A DNA stretch of 64,000 bases. Origin: Photobacterium sp. CCB-ST2H9 (lineage in GTDB: Bacteria; Pseudomonadota; Gammaproteobacteria; Enterobacterales; Vibrionaceae). The stretch is from contig NZ_CP100425.1 of NCBI RefSeq assembly GCF_023151555.2, positions 682,001-746,000 on the forward strand, in the 5' to 3' direction. The translations under genes and the position numbers were made by a program. This document shows positions 1-10,802 of this stretch, in pieces. Positions within the stretch are counted from its first letter, which is position 1; each line of letters opens with the position of its first letter. The notes under the pieces are model-generated. The model worked only from the letters and a program-made list of their open reading frames with translations. It did not search any database and was not told the origin of the DNA.

Positions 1-1
1 A

Positions 2-391
2 ACACTGACGGCTAACAATACCGGAATGGTTTTGAACGTGGCTGCCAATTATGGTGGACAATGGGATATCATTCAGGCAACGCAGGCACTTGCGCGTGAA
101 GTTGCTGAACAGGGGTTAGCCCCGGAAGATATTACCGAAGCGATGCTGGCCGAACGTTTGACGACCCACGGGCTTCCTGATGTTGATCTGCTCATTCGCA
201 CCAGTGGCGAATGCCGGATCAGTAATTTCATGCTCTGGCAGACCGCCTATGCGGAACTGTATTTCACCCCACAGTTCTGGCCGGATTTTGATGAAGATAC
301 ATTCTCTGATGCCATTGCCTGGTTTATGAACCGGGAACGTCGTTTTGGCTGTACGGGTGAACAAATAAAAATGCTACTAAATAGCCAGTAG
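2..391 (+). CDS. uppS: Undecaprenyl diphosphate synthase, C-terminal part (5' end outside window)
   Basis: This is the 3' part of the cis-prenyltransferase that extends farnesyl diphosphate with isopentenyl units to make undecaprenyl diphosphate, the lipid carrier for peptidoglycan and O-antigen. The reading frame is open from the left edge. The first ATG at 26 is internal, because the residues before it (LTANNTG) are family sequence. The NYGGQWDI segment and the [15 protein letters not shown] substrate-binding region are clear, as is the C-terminal WPDFDE motif. It heads the isoprenoid and envelope cluster and is followed by cdsA after an unusually long 129-base gap. Identity is certain; only the missing N-terminus cannot be judged. 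Confidence 0.95.
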   Translation, partial: TLTANNTGMVLNVAANYGGQWDIIQATQALAREVAEQGLAPEDITEAMLAERLTTHGLPDVDLLIRTSGECRISNFMLWQTAYAELYFTPQFWPDFDEDTFSDAIAWFMNRERRFGCTGEQIKMLLNSQ

Positions 392-520
392 CAGCACCAG
401 AGGCAGTGGAAACTGGAATCCCGCTGCCATTCTGGTAACAAGCACGTAGCTTGTTGAATTGCGACCGAGCAAGATATTGCTGAGAAGCGACAAAGATAAA
501 TTATAACGAGAGGAACAAGC
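392..520 (+). other. uppS-cdsA spacer with two hairpins
   Basis: In E. coli the uppS-cdsA gap is only about a dozen bases. Here the 129 bases hold an imperfect hairpin at about 401-426 (GGCAGTGG against CCGCTGCC, one G-T wobble) and a perfect 7-bp hairpin at 437-455 (AACAAGC, loop ACGTA, GCTTGTT). Neither is followed by a T-run, so they look more like RNA processing or stability elements, or a small dispersed repeat, than terminators. The last bases contain GAGAGGAAC, the ribosome binding site for cdsA. Confidence 0.5.
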
Positions 521-1369
521 TTGCTTAAGCAACGAATTTTGACTGCATTGGTTCTGGCCCCTGTTGTGATTGCCGGGATCTTCCTGCTCCCTTTTTCGGG
601 ATTTATGTTTGCACTGGCCGGAATTACCCTGGCTGGATTCTGGGAATGGACCCAGTTTGTAAATACCCGCTCCCGCCTGTTAGCTATGGTGCCGCCTGTA
701 CTGGTTCTTCTGGCATCTTTTCTGGCGTTGCCGACGGATGCGATCGCTTTGGGCGAGTTGCACACCGCTCACCACACAATGCTGGGTCTGGGAGGCGCCT
801 GGTGGTTGTTTGCCTGCCTGCTGGTGGTCACTTATCCGGATAAATCCGGCTTCTGGACCCGCTCGACTTTGCTTCGTTACTGTTTTGGTCTGCTGACGCT
901 GATTCCTTTCTTTTGGGGCGTAGTGATGCTTCGTGCCGTCAATTATGCAGAGTCTCCGTTTTATGGCGCCAAGTTGGTGATGCTGGTCTGTCTGCTGGTC
1001 TGGGCCGCTGACAGCGGGGCTTATTTTGCCGGTAAACGTTTTGGACGTCATAAAATGGCGCCGAAGGTCAGCCCGAATAAAACACTGGAAGGTCTGGCGG
1101 GTGGTGTGGTCCTGGCTGTTGTTGTGGCCTGGGGCGCAGCTGCGGTGTTTGGTATTCCATTCAGCCACAGCGGAGCGCTGCTGGCGACCGTAGTGCTGAC
1201 CGTCATTGCCTCGGTTTTTGGCGACCTGGTCGAAAGTATGCTCAAACGAGTGTCGGGAATTAAAGACAGCGGACAGATCTTACCGGGACATGGTGGTATC
1301 CTTGACCGAATAGATAGTCTGACTGCGGCACTGCCTGTATTTGCATTGCTCTATCTCTGGCTGATTTAA
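521..1369 (+). CDS. cdsA: Phosphatidate cytidylyltransferase (CDP-diglyceride synthase)
   Basis: It condenses CTP with phosphatidic acid to CDP-diacylglycerol, the branch-point precursor of all membrane phospholipids, in the inner membrane. The 282-residue protein is almost wholly hydrophobic with about eight membrane segments. The CdsA signature lies at about residues 238-266, including KDSGQILPGHGGILDRIDS with the metal-binding acidic residues. The start is TTG with GAGAGGAAC a few bases upstream; no ATG or GTG nearby has as good a site. It lies between uppS and dxr, as in other gammaproteobacteria. Confidence 0.96.
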   Translation: MLKQRILTALVLAPVVIAGIFLLPFSGFMFALAGITLAGFWEWTQFVNTRSRLLAMVPPVLVLLASFLALPTDAIALGELHTAHHTMLGLGGAWWLFACLLVVTYPDKSGFWTRSTLLRYCFGLLTLIPFFWGVVMLRAVNYAESPFYGAKLVMLVCLLVWAADSGAYFAGKRFGRHKMAPKVSPNKTLEGLAGGVVLAVVVAWGAAAVFGIPFSHSGALLATVVLTVIASVFGDLVESMLKRVSGIKDSGQILPGHGGILDRIDSLTAALPVFALLYLWLI

Positions 1370-1378
1370 TGCCTGATT

Positions 1379-1410
1379 CGGGGGAAGCGGGTAACCACTT
1401 CCCCCGTTTT
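1379..1410 (+). terminator. Terminator-like hairpin between cdsA and dxr
   Basis: A perfect 9-bp stem (CGGGGGAAG at 1379-1387 with CTTCCCCCG at 1398-1406) is followed by TTTTGATTTT. It is ten bases after the cdsA stop. The T-run is interrupted, so it probably attenuates rather than fully stops transcription, and dxr may have its own promoter in 1411-1493. Confidence 0.65.
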
Positions 1411-1493
1411 GATTTTAAGGCCGGAGAGCGGCGTGTGAGCTGGTCGGTGGCATATCGGCTATAAGTCGTCTGTATATATTAAGTAGTGAAGAT

Positions 1494-2690
1494 ATGCGTA
1501 AATTAACCATCCTTGGCGCAACCGGTTCGATTGGTACCAGTACACTGGGAGTCGCTGCTGCGAACCCGGACCGTTTTGAAGTGGTTGCACTGGCTGCCGG
1601 AACGGACAGCCGAAAAATGTTTGAACTCTGCTGCCAGTGGAAACCGAAATATGCAGCCATGGCGTGTGAGCAGGCTGCCAGAGACCTGGCGCAGCAACTG
1701 TCAGCGCAGGGGAGCAATACCCGGGTCCTCTCCGGTGAAGCCGGGATGTGTGAAGTGGCGGCACTGGATGAAGTCGATACGGTCATGGCGGCGATTGTTG
1801 GTGCTGCCGGTCTGTTGCCGACCATGGCAGCGGTGAAAGCCGGAAAACGAATTCTGCTTGCAAATAAAGAAGCACTGGTGATGTCCGGACAGATGTTCAT
1901 CGATGCCGTGACGAAATACGGGGCAGAATTATTACCCATTGATAGTGAACATAATGCTATTTTTCAGTGTCTACCTGTACAAGTGCAGCAAAACCCGGGA
2001 CGATGCGATCTCGCTGAGGCCGGGATCAGCAAGATTTTACTGACAGGTTCCGGCGGCCCCTTCCGTTATACGGATGTGCGTGAGCTGGATGCGGTGACAC
2101 CAGAAATGGCAATTGCCCACCCGAACTGGTCGATGGGGCCAAAGATTTCTGTGGATTCGGCCACTATGATGAATAAGGGGCTGGAGTACATTGAAGCACA
2201 CTGGCTGTTTAATGCTTCAAGAGAACAGCTTGAAGTCCTGATTCATCCTCAGTCGGTGATTCATTCGATGGTACAGTACAGAGACGGCTCGGTACTGGCG
2301 CAGCTGGGACTGCCGGATATGCAGACCCCGATTGCATTTGCGATGGCTTATCCGGAAAGGGTTGAAGCCGGGGTGAAACCGCTCGACTTTACAAAGATTG
2401 GCGAGTTTACGTTTATGGCACCGGACATGTCGCGTTATCCGTGTCTGCAACTGGCGATTGACGCGTGTTACAGTGGACAGGCTGCGACAACGACACTGAA
2501 CGCCGCCAATGAAGTAGCCGTGGCTGCTTTTCTTGCCGGTTCGATACGGTTTACCGATATCGCGCGTGTCAATCAGCAGGTACTGGAACGGGCTGATTTA
2601 AGTGAGCCTCGTAGTCTGGATTGTGTCTTAGCTTTGGATGCAACAGCCCGACAGCTTGCGCAGCAAGTGATTCATAAGGTGACTAAATGA
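1494..2690 (+). CDS. dxr: 1-deoxy-D-xylulose 5-phosphate reductoisomerase
   Basis: Also called IspC. It is the first committed enzyme of the MEP isoprenoid pathway, rearranging and reducing DXP to 2-C-methyl-D-erythritol 4-phosphate with NADPH. The NADPH-binding motif GATGSIGTS is at residues 8-16. The metal ligands fall at Asp150 and Glu152 (DSEHNAIFQ) and Glu231 ([11 protein letters not shown]), the same numbering as E. coli, and the GSGGPF substrate loop is present. Length is 398 residues, the family norm. Its product feeds the undecaprenyl carrier made by upstream uppS. The stop overlaps the rseP start (ATGA), suggesting translational coupling. Confidence 0.97.
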   Translation: MRKLTILGATGSIGTSTLGVAAANPDRFEVVALAAGTDSRKMFELCCQWKPKYAAMACEQAARDLAQQLSAQGSNTRVLSGEAGMCEVAALDEVDTVMAAIVGAAGLLPTMAAVKAGKRILLANKEALVMSGQMFIDAVTKYGAELLPIDSEHNAIFQCLPVQVQQNPGRCDLAEAGISKILLTGSGGPFRYTDVRELDAVTPEMAIAHPNWSMGPKISVDSATMMNKGLEYIEAHWLFNASREQLEVLIHPQSVIHSMVQYRDGSVLAQLGLPDMQTPIAFAMAYPERVEAGVKPLDFTKIGEFTFMAPDMSRYPCLQLAIDACYSGQAATTTLNAANEVAVAAFLAGSIRFTDIARVNQQVLERADLSEPRSLDCVLALDATARQLAQQVIHKVTK

Positions 2691-4042
2691 TTGGTATTTT
2701 GTGGAACTTGGGAGCCTTTCTCGTTGCGTTAGGCATTCTGATTGCCGTACACGAGTACGGACACTTCTGGGTTGCACGTCGTTGCGGGGTGTATGTCGAA
2801 CGCTTCTCGATCGGATTCGGTAAGCCATTGTGGCGCCGGGTCGATAAGCAGGGCACTGAATATACTCTGGCGATGATCCCGCTGGGGGGCTACGTCAAGA
2901 TGCTCGACGAGCGGGTTGAAGCCGTTTCTGAAGAGCGTCGTCATCAGGCCTTTAATAATAAAGCGCTCTGGCAACGCAGTGCCATTGTGGCTGCAGGTCC
3001 GCTTGCAAACTTTGTGTTTGCCATTTTTGCCTACTGGGTGGTGTATCTGATAGGTGTGCCAGCCGTCAAACCTGTCATTGGTGACGTTGCGCCTCAGTCC
3101 ATTGCTGCGCAGGCGGGGATTGAAAGCGGGATGGAACTTAAGTCTGTTTCCGGTATCAAAACTTCGGATTGGGAATCGGTCAATATGGCAATGATCAGCC
3201 ATATTGGTGATGACGAGATGACCCTGACCGTCGTTCCGCCGGATGAAAATTATGAAGAAACGCTTCGCTTGGATTTGCGTGAGTGGTCTTTTGATCCGGA
3301 GAAGGAACTCATACTGACAACGCTGGGGATCACGCCTTTTTCACCACCGATTACGCTGGAAATTGGTCAGCTGGTGGATCAGGGCGCGGCACAGCAAGCC
3401 GGTTTTCAGGTCGGTGACGTGATTGTCGCGATCAATAACCAGCCCATAACAAACTGGAATCAGGTTGTCGATGCTATCCGCTCGAACCCGGAGACAGTGC
3501 TGGATATTCAGCTGCGTCGTAACGGAGAGCTGATTCATGCACCACTGACCCCCCGGACCAAAGAGCTGTCCAGCGGAGAGCTGGTTGGTTATGCTGGTTT
3601 TGCCCCGGTCGTTGAAGCATGGCCGGCTGAGCAACGTTTTCAGTTAAAGTATGGGCCACTGGATGCGATCGGTGCGGCAACGGAGAAAACCTGGCAACTG
3701 GTGACGCTTACCTTTGATATGGTGGCGAAACTCCTGACCGGTGACGTAGCACTGAAAAACTTAAGCGGTCCGATTTCCATCGCCAAAGGCGCCGGAACAA
3801 CCGCCGATTATGGCATTGTGTACTTTTTAGGGTTTCTGGCCTTAATCAGTGTCAACCTGGGTATTGTGAACCTGTTGCCTCTGCCGGTACTGGATGGTGG
3901 TCATCTGCTCTTTTTTGCCATTGAAGCAGTGACGCGACGTCCGGTCTCAGAGCGAATTCAGGAGATTGGTTACCGGCTTGGCTCAGCGATTTTGGTCGTT
4001 TTGATGGCTGTGGCGCTCATAAATGACTTTACACGCCTTTAA
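2687..4042 (+). CDS. rseP: Site-2 intramembrane zinc protease RseP
   Basis: It cuts the membrane anti-sigma factor RseA after DegS has trimmed it, releasing sigma-E in the envelope stress response, and also clears signal-peptide remnants. The zinc motif HEYGH is at residues 22-26 in the first membrane helix. Two PDZ-type domains occupy roughly 115-310. The third metal ligand is Asp403 in [14 protein letters not shown] near the C-terminus. Length is 451 residues against 450 in E. coli. It overlaps dxr by four bases and sits directly ahead of bamA, whose misassembled products trigger the pathway. Confidence 0.96.
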   Translation: MIGILWNLGAFLVALGILIAVHEYGHFWVARRCGVYVERFSIGFGKPLWRRVDKQGTEYTLAMIPLGGYVKMLDERVEAVSEERRHQAFNNKALWQRSAIVAAGPLANFVFAIFAYWVVYLIGVPAVKPVIGDVAPQSIAAQAGIESGMELKSVSGIKTSDWESVNMAMISHIGDDEMTLTVVPPDENYEETLRLDLREWSFDPEKELILTTLGITPFSPPITLEIGQLVDQGAAQQAGFQVGDVIVAINNQPITNWNQVVDAIRSNPETVLDIQLRRNGELIHAPLTPRTKELSSGELVGYAGFAPVVEAWPAEQRFQLKYGPLDAIGAATEKTWQLVTLTFDMVAKLLTGDVALKNLSGPISIAKGAGTTADYGIVYFLGFLALISVNLGIVNLLPLPVLDGGHLLFFAIEAVTRRPVSERIQEIGYRLGSAILVVLMAVALINDFTRL

Positions 4043-4078
4043 TAAGTGCGTTTTTAGCAAGGAATAATCAGAACAGTA

Positions 4079-6496
4079 ATGGCGATGAAGAAACTGTTAG
4101 TCGCGTCCCTCTTGCTTGGAAGCAGTGTGGTACATGCGGAAGAATTTGTGGTGGACGATATCCGCTTTGAGGGGCTGCAGCGCGTGGCTCTGGGTGCGGC
4201 GTTACTGAAGACGCCGGTCAGAGTCGGCGACACGGTAGACGAGCGTGATGTCGCGGATATGATTCAGGCGCTTTTTGCATCCGGTAACTTCGAGGACATT
4301 CAGGTCTACCGGGATAACAATGCTCTGGTCGTGAAGGTTGTCGAACGTCCAACCATTGCCAGTATTACTTTCTCGGGCAATAAGGCGATCAAGGATGAAC
4401 AGCTTCAGGAAAATCTGAATGCTTCGAAAATCCGGGTCGGTGAAGCGCTGGACCGGACAACCCTGAGCAAGATCGAAAAAGGTCTGGAAGATTTCTATTA
4501 CAGCGTGGGTAAATACAATGCCAGCGTGAAGGCGGTTGTGACGCCTTTGCCGCGGAACCGTGCTGATCTGAAATTTGTGTTTACTGAAGGCGTTTCTGCC
4601 AAAATTCAGCAAATCAACTTTATCGGAAACCGTGTTTTTTCGGATGAAGAGCTGCGTGACAAATTTAACCTTCAGGCGGATGTGCCCTGGTGGAACTTCC
4701 TGGCAGATGAAAAATATCAGAAACAGGTTCTGGCCGGTGACCTGGAGACACTGCGCTCTCAGTACCTGAACAATGGTTATCTGAAATACAAGCTGCAATC
4801 GACCCATGTTTCCATTTCGCCAGATAAGAAAGGCGTCTATATCACACTGAATATTGACGAAGGCCAGCAATATAAAGTGAAAGGTGTGAAGTTCCGCGGA
4901 AACCTGGTCGGGGAACCCGGCGAGCTGGCCGGCCTGATCACTTTCAAAGACGGCGATATTTATAACGGCGCCCAGGTGACGGCTCTTGAAGAGTCAATTA
5001 AACGTCGTTTGGGTGAGCTGGGCTACGCCTATCCTCAGGTGAAGACGATTCCTGAATTTGATGATGAAAATCAGCAGGTGTCGCTCTTAGTCAATGTAGA
5101 ACCGGGCAAACGTATTTACGTACGTAATATTGCTTTCTCCGGAAATACCTCAACCAAAGATGAAGTTCTTCGCCGTGAAATGCGTCAGATGGAAGGCAGC
5201 TGGCTGAATTCCAAGTCTGTCGAACGCGGGAAAGAGCGTCTGAGCCGGACGGGTTTCTTTGAAACCGTGGATGTTCAGACGGTGCGCGTGCCTGGTACGG
5301 ATGATCAGGTTGATGTGAATTACAAGGTTAAGGAAGCCAACGCCGGTAATATCAACTTTGGTGTGGGCTATGGTACCGAGTCTGGTGTGTCTTTCCAGGC
5401 CGGGATCCAGCAGGATAACTTTCTGGGAACCGGGAATCGTTTCGGCATCAGCGCGATGATGAACGATTACCAGAAAAACGTCAGCATGGAGTACCGGGAT
5501 CCGTACTTCACGCTGGATGGGATCAGTCTGGGCGGAAAGATCTATTACAACGAGTTTGAAGCCTCTGATGCCAACATCTCGGACTATACCAACCAAAGTT
5601 ATGGCGCCAGCCTGACCTGGGGTTTCCCGTATGATGAATTGAATTTCTTTGAATTCGGCGTCGGCTACGATCACAACAAGATCTCAAATACTGAAGAGTA
5701 TTATCAGATCGAAAAATTCAAGCGTATTCACGACTTCGATCAGGCCAATACTTCGATCGAGCTGGATGATTTTGACTGGTCTGTCTCCTGGACACGAAAC
5801 AACCTTAACCGTGGTTTCTTCCCGACAGCTGGTAACCATCAGCGCGCGACTTTCCGGATGACAGTACCGGGTTCTGATGCCCAGTATTTCAAGGCGCAGT
5901 ATGATGTTCGTCAATACTATCCTCTGACTGAGAAGCAGGACTTTACCTTGTTGCTTCGCGGCCGACTGGGCTATGGTAATGGTTACGGCACCACAGAAAA
6001 TGGCAGCGATCAGTTGTTGCCATTCTATGAAAACTTCTACGCGGGTGGTTTCTCAACCCTGCGTGGTTTCCGTTCAAATACCGTGGGTCCGAAAGCGGTG
6101 TATGTCGGCGGCTGTGATACCGGGAGTGGAATTGGCGGAAACAACAGCTGTGCGACGGGCTCGGATGATGCCGCCGGTGGTAACGCTGTGGCGCTGGCGA
6201 GTATGGAGCTGATTGTTCCGACACCATTTGCATCGGATGAAGTCAGGAATCAGATCCGGACCAGTTTATTCATTGATGCCGGTAACGTGTGGGACACCGA
6301 ATATGATCTGACCGATGAGGACGGCGCATATCTGTACGATTATTCCGATCCATTCCTGATCCGTGCCTCATATGGTGCTGCTCTGCAGTGGATGTCGCCG
6401 ATGGGACCTCTGGTCTTCTCTGTCGCGAAACCAATTAAGAAATACGATGGCGATGATGAGGAATTCTTCACCTTCACCATTGGACGCACATTCTAA
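4079..6496 (+). CDS. bamA: Outer-membrane protein assembly factor BamA
   Basis: Essential core of the BAM complex, which folds beta-barrel proteins into the outer membrane. The sequence has a signal peptide (cleavage after about residue 20, VVHA/EEF), five POTRA domains over about 21-420 and a C-terminal 16-strand barrel. The conserved (V/L)RGF barrel loop motif appears as LRGF at 661-664, and the protein ends with the usual barrel signal FTIGRTF. Length is 805 residues, family norm 800-810. A surface loop around 680-705 is rich in Gly and Ser with two Cys and is the most variable part. The alternative Met at codon 3 cannot be excluded as start. Confidence 0.97.
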   Translation: MAMKKLLVASLLLGSSVVHAEEFVVDDIRFEGLQRVALGAALLKTPVRVGDTVDERDVADMIQALFASGNFEDIQVYRDNNALVVKVVERPTIASITFSGNKAIKDEQLQENLNASKIRVGEALDRTTLSKIEKGLEDFYYSVGKYNASVKAVVTPLPRNRADLKFVFTEGVSAKIQQINFIGNRVFSDEELRDKFNLQADVPWWNFLADEKYQKQVLAGDLETLRSQYLNNGYLKYKLQSTHVSISPDKKGVYITLNIDEGQQYKVKGVKFRGNLVGEPGELAGLITFKDGDIYNGAQVTALEESIKRRLGELGYAYPQVKTIPEFDDENQQVSLLVNVEPGKRIYVRNIAFSGNTSTKDEVLRREMRQMEGSWLNSKSVERGKERLSRTGFFETVDVQTVRVPGTDDQVDVNYKVKEANAGNINFGVGYGTESGVSFQAGIQQDNFLGTGNRFGISAMMNDYQKNVSMEYRDPYFTLDGISLGGKIYYNEFEASDANISDYTNQSYGASLTWGFPYDELNFFEFGVGYDHNKISNTEEYYQIEKFKRIHDFDQANTSIELDDFDWSVSWTRNNLNRGFFPTAGNHQRATFRMTVPGSDAQYFKAQYDVRQYYPLTEKQDFTLLLRGRLGYGNGYGTTENGSDQLLPFYENFYAGGFSTLRGFRSNTVGPKAVYVGGCDTGSGIGGNNSCATGSDDAAGGNAVALASMELIVPTPFASDEVRNQIRTSLFIDAGNVWDTEYDLTDEDGAYLYDYSDPFLIRASYGAALQWMSPMGPLVFSVAKPIKKYDGDDEEFFTFTIGRTF

Positions 6497-6515
6497 CCCT
6501 TTAAGGAGAGAGCCT

Positions 6516-7025
6516 TTGAAACAGTGGATTAAAGCAGCCAGCCTCAGCCTGGCCGTCTTGTCATCTTCAATGTATGCCCAAGCTGCGGTTGCCGCAGAGA
6601 AGGTGGGCTATGTCGCCACGAATCAGGCTATGGCACAACTGGTACAGCGTTACAATGTGAAAGACAAACTGCGAAACGAATTTCAGGGTCGGGTGACTGA
6701 GTTGCGCACACTGGAAACCAACATCAAAACCAAGCTGGAAAAACTGAAGCGTGATGGTCAGTTGATGAGTGCCAGTGACAAGTCTAAGTTGCAGTCAGAG
6801 CTGCAAACGCTGGACGGACAGTTTAAGCAAAAAGCACGGGCACTGCAGGAAGATCAGGCGCGTCGCGGCGCTGAAGAACAGCAGAAGCTGGCGATGAAGC
6901 TGCGTACAGCCATTCAGGATGTGGCCAAACGTGAAGGTTATGACATGGTTGTCGACGGTCAGGCCGTCCTGTTTGCGAACCCGAAAGATGATCTGTCTGC
7001 AAAAGTATTGTCAGCGGTGAAGTAA
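6516..7025 (+). CDS. skp: Periplasmic chaperone Skp (OmpH)
   Basis: Trimeric 'jellyfish' chaperone that carries unfolded outer-membrane proteins across the periplasm to BamA. I choose the TTG at 6516 because it follows AAGGAGAGA and gives a normal signal peptide (KQWIKAASLSLAVLSS, ending near YAQA/AVAA); the longer upstream reading frame lies inside bamA. The mature part is lysine-, glutamate- and glutamine-rich and predicted to form long coiled-coil helices (about residues 50-130). Length is 169 residues against 161 in E. coli. The gap from the bamA stop is only 19 bases, so the two are co-transcribed. Confidence 0.93.
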   Translation: MKQWIKAASLSLAVLSSSMYAQAAVAAEKVGYVATNQAMAQLVQRYNVKDKLRNEFQGRVTELRTLETNIKTKLEKLKRDGQLMSASDKSKLQSELQTLDGQFKQKARALQEDQARRGAEEQQKLAMKLRTAIQDVAKREGYDMVVDGQAVLFANPKDDLSAKVLSAVK

Positions 7026-7240
7026 CCGTCTGAAAACCGGCGGCCATGTATCGCAACGTCAGCAGGCATGAGGGGCTTGCTGGCGTGTCAGCTGGTAGGG
7101 TCTGCCGAAATGAAAAATGACAGTATTATGTGAACATTGTTCAAATTGTAGACGTTCCTGCGCATATCCTTTGCATTGTCTCGCCGACCACAGATAATAA
7201 TGCGCAGTGCGATAAAAACGATGAAATATTAAGGTAACAA

Positions 7241-8269
7241 ATGGCTGCATTGACGCTTGCTGCATTAGCAGAGAAATTAGGTGCGGAGCTGCGTGGTGAC
7301 GCAGCTGCCGAAGTCACAGCAATCGCAGGACTGGGTCAGGCCGGTCCCGGCCAGATCACTTTCCTTTCCAGCAGTAAATATCGCCAGCATCTGAACGAAT
7401 GCCAGGCGACTGCGGTGATTTTAAAAGACGTTGACGCTGAATTTTTCAACGGCAACGCCCTGATTGTCAAAGATCCTTATCTGGCGTATGCCAAAGTCGC
7501 GCAAATGCTGGACAGCACACCGGCCAGCGCGACTGAAATTGCGCCATCTGCTTATATCGCACCGGATGCTGTTCTGGGAGAGGGCGTTGCGGTTGGCCAC
7601 AATGCTGTCATTGAATCCGGCGTGGTGCTCGGTGATAACGTCCAGATTGGTCCCGGAAGCTTCGTTGGCAAAAATGCCCGCATTGGTCAGGGGACGAAGC
7701 TGTGGGCGAACGTCAGCATCTACCACAATGTGGTGATGGGTGACCATTGTCTGGTGCAGTCGGGCGCAGTGATTGGCTCGGATGGCTTTGGCTATGCCAA
7801 CGATAAGGGACGCTGGGAAAAAATTCCTCAGTTGGGCTCTGTCCGTATTGGCGACCGGGTCGAGATCGGTGCATGTACTACGATTGATCGTGGTGCGCTG
7901 GAAGATACCATTATTGCGGACGGTGTCATTATTGATAACCAGTGCCAGATTGCCCATAACGTCTCTATTGGTGAGAATACCGCTGTTGCTGGTGCAACTG
8001 TGATGGCAGGTAGCCTGAAAGTGGGTAAACACTGCTTTATCGGCGGCGCCAGTGTGTTCAACGGCCATATGGAAATTACTGATGGTGTGACCGTGACGGG
8101 CATGGCCATGGTGATGCGACCGATTACTGAACCAGGGGTTTATTCATCGGGAATTCCGCTTCAGACGAACCGGGAATGGCGCAAGACTGCGGCACGGGTT
8201 TTGAAAATTGAAGAAATGAATAAGCGCCTGAAATCTGTTGAGAAAAAACTCGAAGAAGACGCTCAGTAA
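7241..8269 (+). CDS. lpxD: UDP-3-O-(3-hydroxyacyl)glucosamine N-acyltransferase
   Basis: Third step of lipid A synthesis: it adds the N-linked hydroxyacyl chain from acyl-ACP to the UDP-3-O-acylglucosamine made by LpxC. The N-terminal domain (about 1-100) binds uridine. It is followed by a long run of hexapeptide repeats forming a left-handed beta-helix (about 100-310) and a C-terminal helix ([16 protein letters not shown]). The catalytic His is expected in the [10 protein letters not shown] region. Length is 342 residues, family norm. AAGGTAACAA lies ahead of the ATG. A 215-base gap separates it from skp. Confidence 0.96.
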   Translation: MAALTLAALAEKLGAELRGDAAAEVTAIAGLGQAGPGQITFLSSSKYRQHLNECQATAVILKDVDAEFFNGNALIVKDPYLAYAKVAQMLDSTPASATEIAPSAYIAPDAVLGEGVAVGHNAVIESGVVLGDNVQIGPGSFVGKNARIGQGTKLWANVSIYHNVVMGDHCLVQSGAVIGSDGFGYANDKGRWEKIPQLGSVRIGDRVEIGACTTIDRGALEDTIIADGVIIDNQCQIAHNVSIGENTAVAGATVMAGSLKVGKHCFIGGASVFNGHMEITDGVTVTGMAMVMRPITEPGVYSSGIPLQTNREWRKTAARVLKIEEMNKRLKSVEKKLEEDAQ

Positions 8270-8297
8270 CCCAATTTTTCTTTCTGCGCCGCGAGCT

Positions 8298-8330
8298 GGC
8301 CTGCGTTATTGAATTGCGTAGGCCGTTTTA
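8298..8330 (+). terminator. Weak terminator-like hairpin between lpxD and fabZ
   Basis: GGCCTGCG at 8298-8305 pairs with CGTAGGCC at 8317-8324 (one G-T wobble, 11-base loop) and is followed by GTTTTATATTTTAT. It lies 30 bases after the lpxD stop. Because fabZ and lpxA normally depend on read-through, I read it as a partial attenuator. Confidence 0.45.
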
Positions 8331-8375
8331 TATTTTATCCGGCGCTTGATTAACTTTTTAGACAGGAATGCAGTT

Positions 8376-8831
8376 TTGACTAGCGAGAACAAAACGCTGA
8401 ATATCACCGAAATCCAAGAACTTCTACCACACCGTTACCCATTCCTGATGGTTGACAAAGTGGTGAACTACGAAGAAGGCAAGACCCTGACGGCGATTAA
8501 AAATGTGTCCGTCAATGAGCCGCAGTTTACCGGCCACTTCCCGAAAATGCCGGTATTTCCGGGCGTACTGATCCTGGAAGCGATGGCGCAGGCAACAGGT
8601 CTGCTGGCGTTTAAAACCTTCGGCGCACCTGCTGAAAACGAACTTTATTACTTTGCCAGCATCGACAATGCCAAATTCCGTAAGCCGGTTGGCCCTGGTG
8701 ATCAGCTGGTGATCGAAGTGGAATTTCTGAAAGAACGCCGTGGCATCGCTATGTTTAATGGTGTGGCGAAAGTAGACGGCGATGTCGTTTGTTCTGCTGA
8801 GCTGAAATGCGCAAGACGAGAGTTTTCATGA
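8376..8831 (+). CDS. fabZ: 3-hydroxyacyl-ACP dehydratase FabZ
   Basis: Dehydrates 3-hydroxyacyl-ACP to trans-2-enoyl-ACP in fatty acid elongation. It competes with LpxA and LpxC for 3-hydroxymyristoyl-ACP, which explains its place inside the lpx cluster. The hot-dog fold core carries the catalytic GHFP histidine and the [14 protein letters not shown] helix with the catalytic Glu. I choose TTG at 8376 (AGGA eight bases upstream), giving 151 residues as in E. coli; the upstream ATG at 8346 would add ten unconserved residues. The TGA stop overlaps the lpxA ATG (ATGA). Confidence 0.95.
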   Translation: MTSENKTLNITEIQELLPHRYPFLMVDKVVNYEEGKTLTAIKNVSVNEPQFTGHFPKMPVFPGVLILEAMAQATGLLAFKTFGAPAENELYYFASIDNAKFRKPVGPGDQLVIEVEFLKERRGIAMFNGVAKVDGDVVCSAELKCARREFS

Positions 8832-9616
8832 TTCACGAAACAGCACAGATCCATCCATCGGCGGTGATCGAAGATGGTGTGAAAATCGGTGCCAACGTTA
8901 CCGTAGGCCCATTTACCTACATCGCGAAAGATGTAGAAATCGGTGACGGCAACGAAATCATGTCGCATGTTGTGATTAAAGGCCCGACGACCATCGGCAA
9001 GGATAACCGAATTTTTCCTTATGCCATTATTGGTGAAGAGTGTCAGGACAAGAAATACAACGGTGAACCGACCCGTGTAGAAATCGGCGACCGCAATGTG
9101 ATTCGCGAAAGTGTGCAAATCCACCGTGGGACAGTGCAGGACAAAGGCGTGACCATTGTCGGCAATGATAACCTGCTGTGTGTGAATGCTCACGTTGCGC
9201 ATGATGTTGTGATTGGTGACCACACCCACATTGGCAACAACTCAATTTTGGGTGGTCACGTGACCGTCGGCGATTATGCTGGCGTGATGGCACTGTCGGC
9301 GATTCATCCGTTTTGTACTGTGGGCGCTTACAGTTATGTCGGTGGCTGTTCTGCAGTGGTGCAGGATGTTCCGCCATACGTTCTGGCTCAGGGAAACCAC
9401 GCGACGCCATTTGGTCTGAATATTGTCGGCTTGCAGCGAAATGGTTTTGAAAAGCCTGAACTGCATGCGCTTCGTCGTGCTTATAAAGAGATTTACCGTT
9501 CAGGTAAAACGCAGGCCGAAGTGAAGCCGGTGCTGGAAGAAATGGCGAAAGACTGGCCTTCTGTCGGCCTGTTCCTCGACATGCTGAATAACACCACGCG
9601 TGGAATTATTCGCTGA
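8828..9616 (+). CDS. lpxA: Acyl-ACP--UDP-N-acetylglucosamine O-acyltransferase
   Basis: First step of lipid A synthesis: transfer of a 3-hydroxyacyl chain from ACP to the 3-OH of UDP-GlcNAc. Hexapeptide repeats (I/V-G motifs) cover residues about 5-185 and the C-terminal helical domain follows. The catalytic histidine lies in [13 protein letters not shown]. The ATG overlaps the fabZ stop and begins [12 protein letters not shown], matching the family, which rules out the ATG 21 bases upstream. Length is 262 residues, identical to E. coli. Confidence 0.97.
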   Translation: MIHETAQIHPSAVIEDGVKIGANVTVGPFTYIAKDVEIGDGNEIMSHVVIKGPTTIGKDNRIFPYAIIGEECQDKKYNGEPTRVEIGDRNVIRESVQIHRGTVQDKGVTIVGNDNLLCVNAHVAHDVVIGDHTHIGNNSILGGHVTVGDYAGVMALSAIHPFCTVGAYSYVGGCSAVVQDVPPYVLAQGNHATPFGLNIVGLQRNGFEKPELHALRRAYKEIYRSGKTQAEVKPVLEEMAKDWPSVGLFLDMLNNTTRGIIR

Positions 9617-9617
9617 T

Positions 9618-10757
9618 ATGACGAAACCACTTCGTATAGGAATAGTCGCCGGAGAGATCTCCGGCGATATTTTAGGGGCCGGTTTTATCGAGGCGGTCAG
9701 AGCGCGCTATCCTGATGCTGAGTTTGTCGGCGTCGCGGGGCCGCGTATGCAGGCCTTAGGCTGTGAAGCCTTGTTTGATATGGAAGAACTGGCTGTTATG
9801 GGCATCGTCGAAGTGATCGGCCGACTGCCTCGCCTGTTTCATATTAAAGCTGAGCTGGTGAAATACTTCACCGACAATCCGCCGGATGTTTTCGTGGGGA
9901 TCGATGCCCCGGACTTTAACCTGCGACTTGAAAAAGATCTCAAGCAGCAGGGCATCAAAACCGTCCACTACGTCAGTCCCTCTGTCTGGGCCTGGCGCCA
10001 AAAGCGTATCTTTAAGATTGAAGCGGCAACCCATCTGGTCCTGGCCTTCCTGCCGTTTGAAAAAGCGTTTTACGACCAATATAACGTTCCCTGTGAGTTT
10101 GTCGGCCATACCATGGCCGATGCGATTCCACTGGAAACGGACAAAGTTGCCGCCCGGCAAAAACTGGGACTGGATCCGGAGAAACGCTGGTTGTCCGTGC
10201 TGCCTGGCAGCCGGGGCGGCGAGATGAGCTTATTGGCTGAGCCTTTCATTCAGACCTGTCAGATCCTGAAAGCAAAGTATCCTGAGCTGGAATTTGTTGT
10301 GGCTCTGGTGAATCAGAAACGCAGAGAACAGTTTGAGCAGGCCTGGAAAGCCACAGCGCCTGAACTGGATTTTGTGCTGGTGGATGATACGGCCCGGGAT
10401 GTGATGACAGCTTCGGATGCGGTCCTGCTGGCGTCGGGCACGGTCGCGCTGGAATGTATGCTGGTGAAGCGGCCGATGGTGGTTGGCTATAAAGTGAAGC
10501 CTCTGACGGCCTGGCTTGCCAAGCGGATGCTGAAAACCAAGTATGTTTCTTTACCGAATATCCTTGCGGATCGTGAGCTGGTGCCTGAACTGCTGCAGGA
10601 AGACTGCGTGCCGGAAAAACTGGCCGCTGCGGTCGAGCAAAGCCTGGCTGCTGAGAATGCCGCACTGATGGCTGAATTTACCCGTCTGCATCAGTTGATC
10701 CGTTGTGACGCCGATAAGCAGGCCGCCAATGCGGTGCTGACGCTGATCGGCAAATAA
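9618..10757 (+). CDS. lpxB: Lipid-A-disaccharide synthase
   Basis: Inverting GT19 glycosyltransferase that joins UDP-2,3-diacylglucosamine to lipid X to form the lipid A disaccharide at the inner face of the cytoplasmic membrane. The N-terminal [14 protein letters not shown] and the central VGIDAPDFN and [15 protein letters not shown] motifs are present. The start at 9618 is one base after the lpxA stop and gives 379 residues (E. coli 382); an ATG 18 bases earlier would run into lpxA. Confidence 0.96.
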   Translation: MTKPLRIGIVAGEISGDILGAGFIEAVRARYPDAEFVGVAGPRMQALGCEALFDMEELAVMGIVEVIGRLPRLFHIKAELVKYFTDNPPDVFVGIDAPDFNLRLEKDLKQQGIKTVHYVSPSVWAWRQKRIFKIEAATHLVLAFLPFEKAFYDQYNVPCEFVGHTMADAIPLETDKVAARQKLGLDPEKRWLSVLPGSRGGEMSLLAEPFIQTCQILKAKYPELEFVVALVNQKRREQFEQAWKATAPELDFVLVDDTARDVMTASDAVLLASGTVALECMLVKRPMVVGYKVKPLTAWLAKRMLKTKYVSLPNILADRELVPELLQEDCVPEKLAAAVEQSLAAENAALMAEFTRLHQLIRCDADKQAANAVLTLIGK

Positions 10758-10766
10758 GTTAAACCA

Positions 10767-10789
10767 TGGCCGGTTCTGTAGACCGGCCA
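10767..10789 (+). other. Hairpin between lpxB and rnhB
   Basis: Perfect 8-bp stem (TGGCCGGT at 10767-10774, ACCGGCCA at 10782-10789, loop TCTGTAG) ten bases after the lpxB stop. There is no T-run, so it is more likely an mRNA processing or stability element than a terminator. Confidence 0.5.
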
Positions 10790-10802
10790 GAGTGAACCAA
10801 TC

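Noticed and set aside
1468..1486. LexA-like sequence CTGTATATATTAAG before dxr
   Set aside because: Only the left half-site is present; the required ACAG at the right distance is absent.
7105..7125. CRP-like TGTGAACATTGTTCAA upstream of lpxD
   Set aside because: The left half is good but the right half matches only partly, and CRP control of lpxD is not expected.
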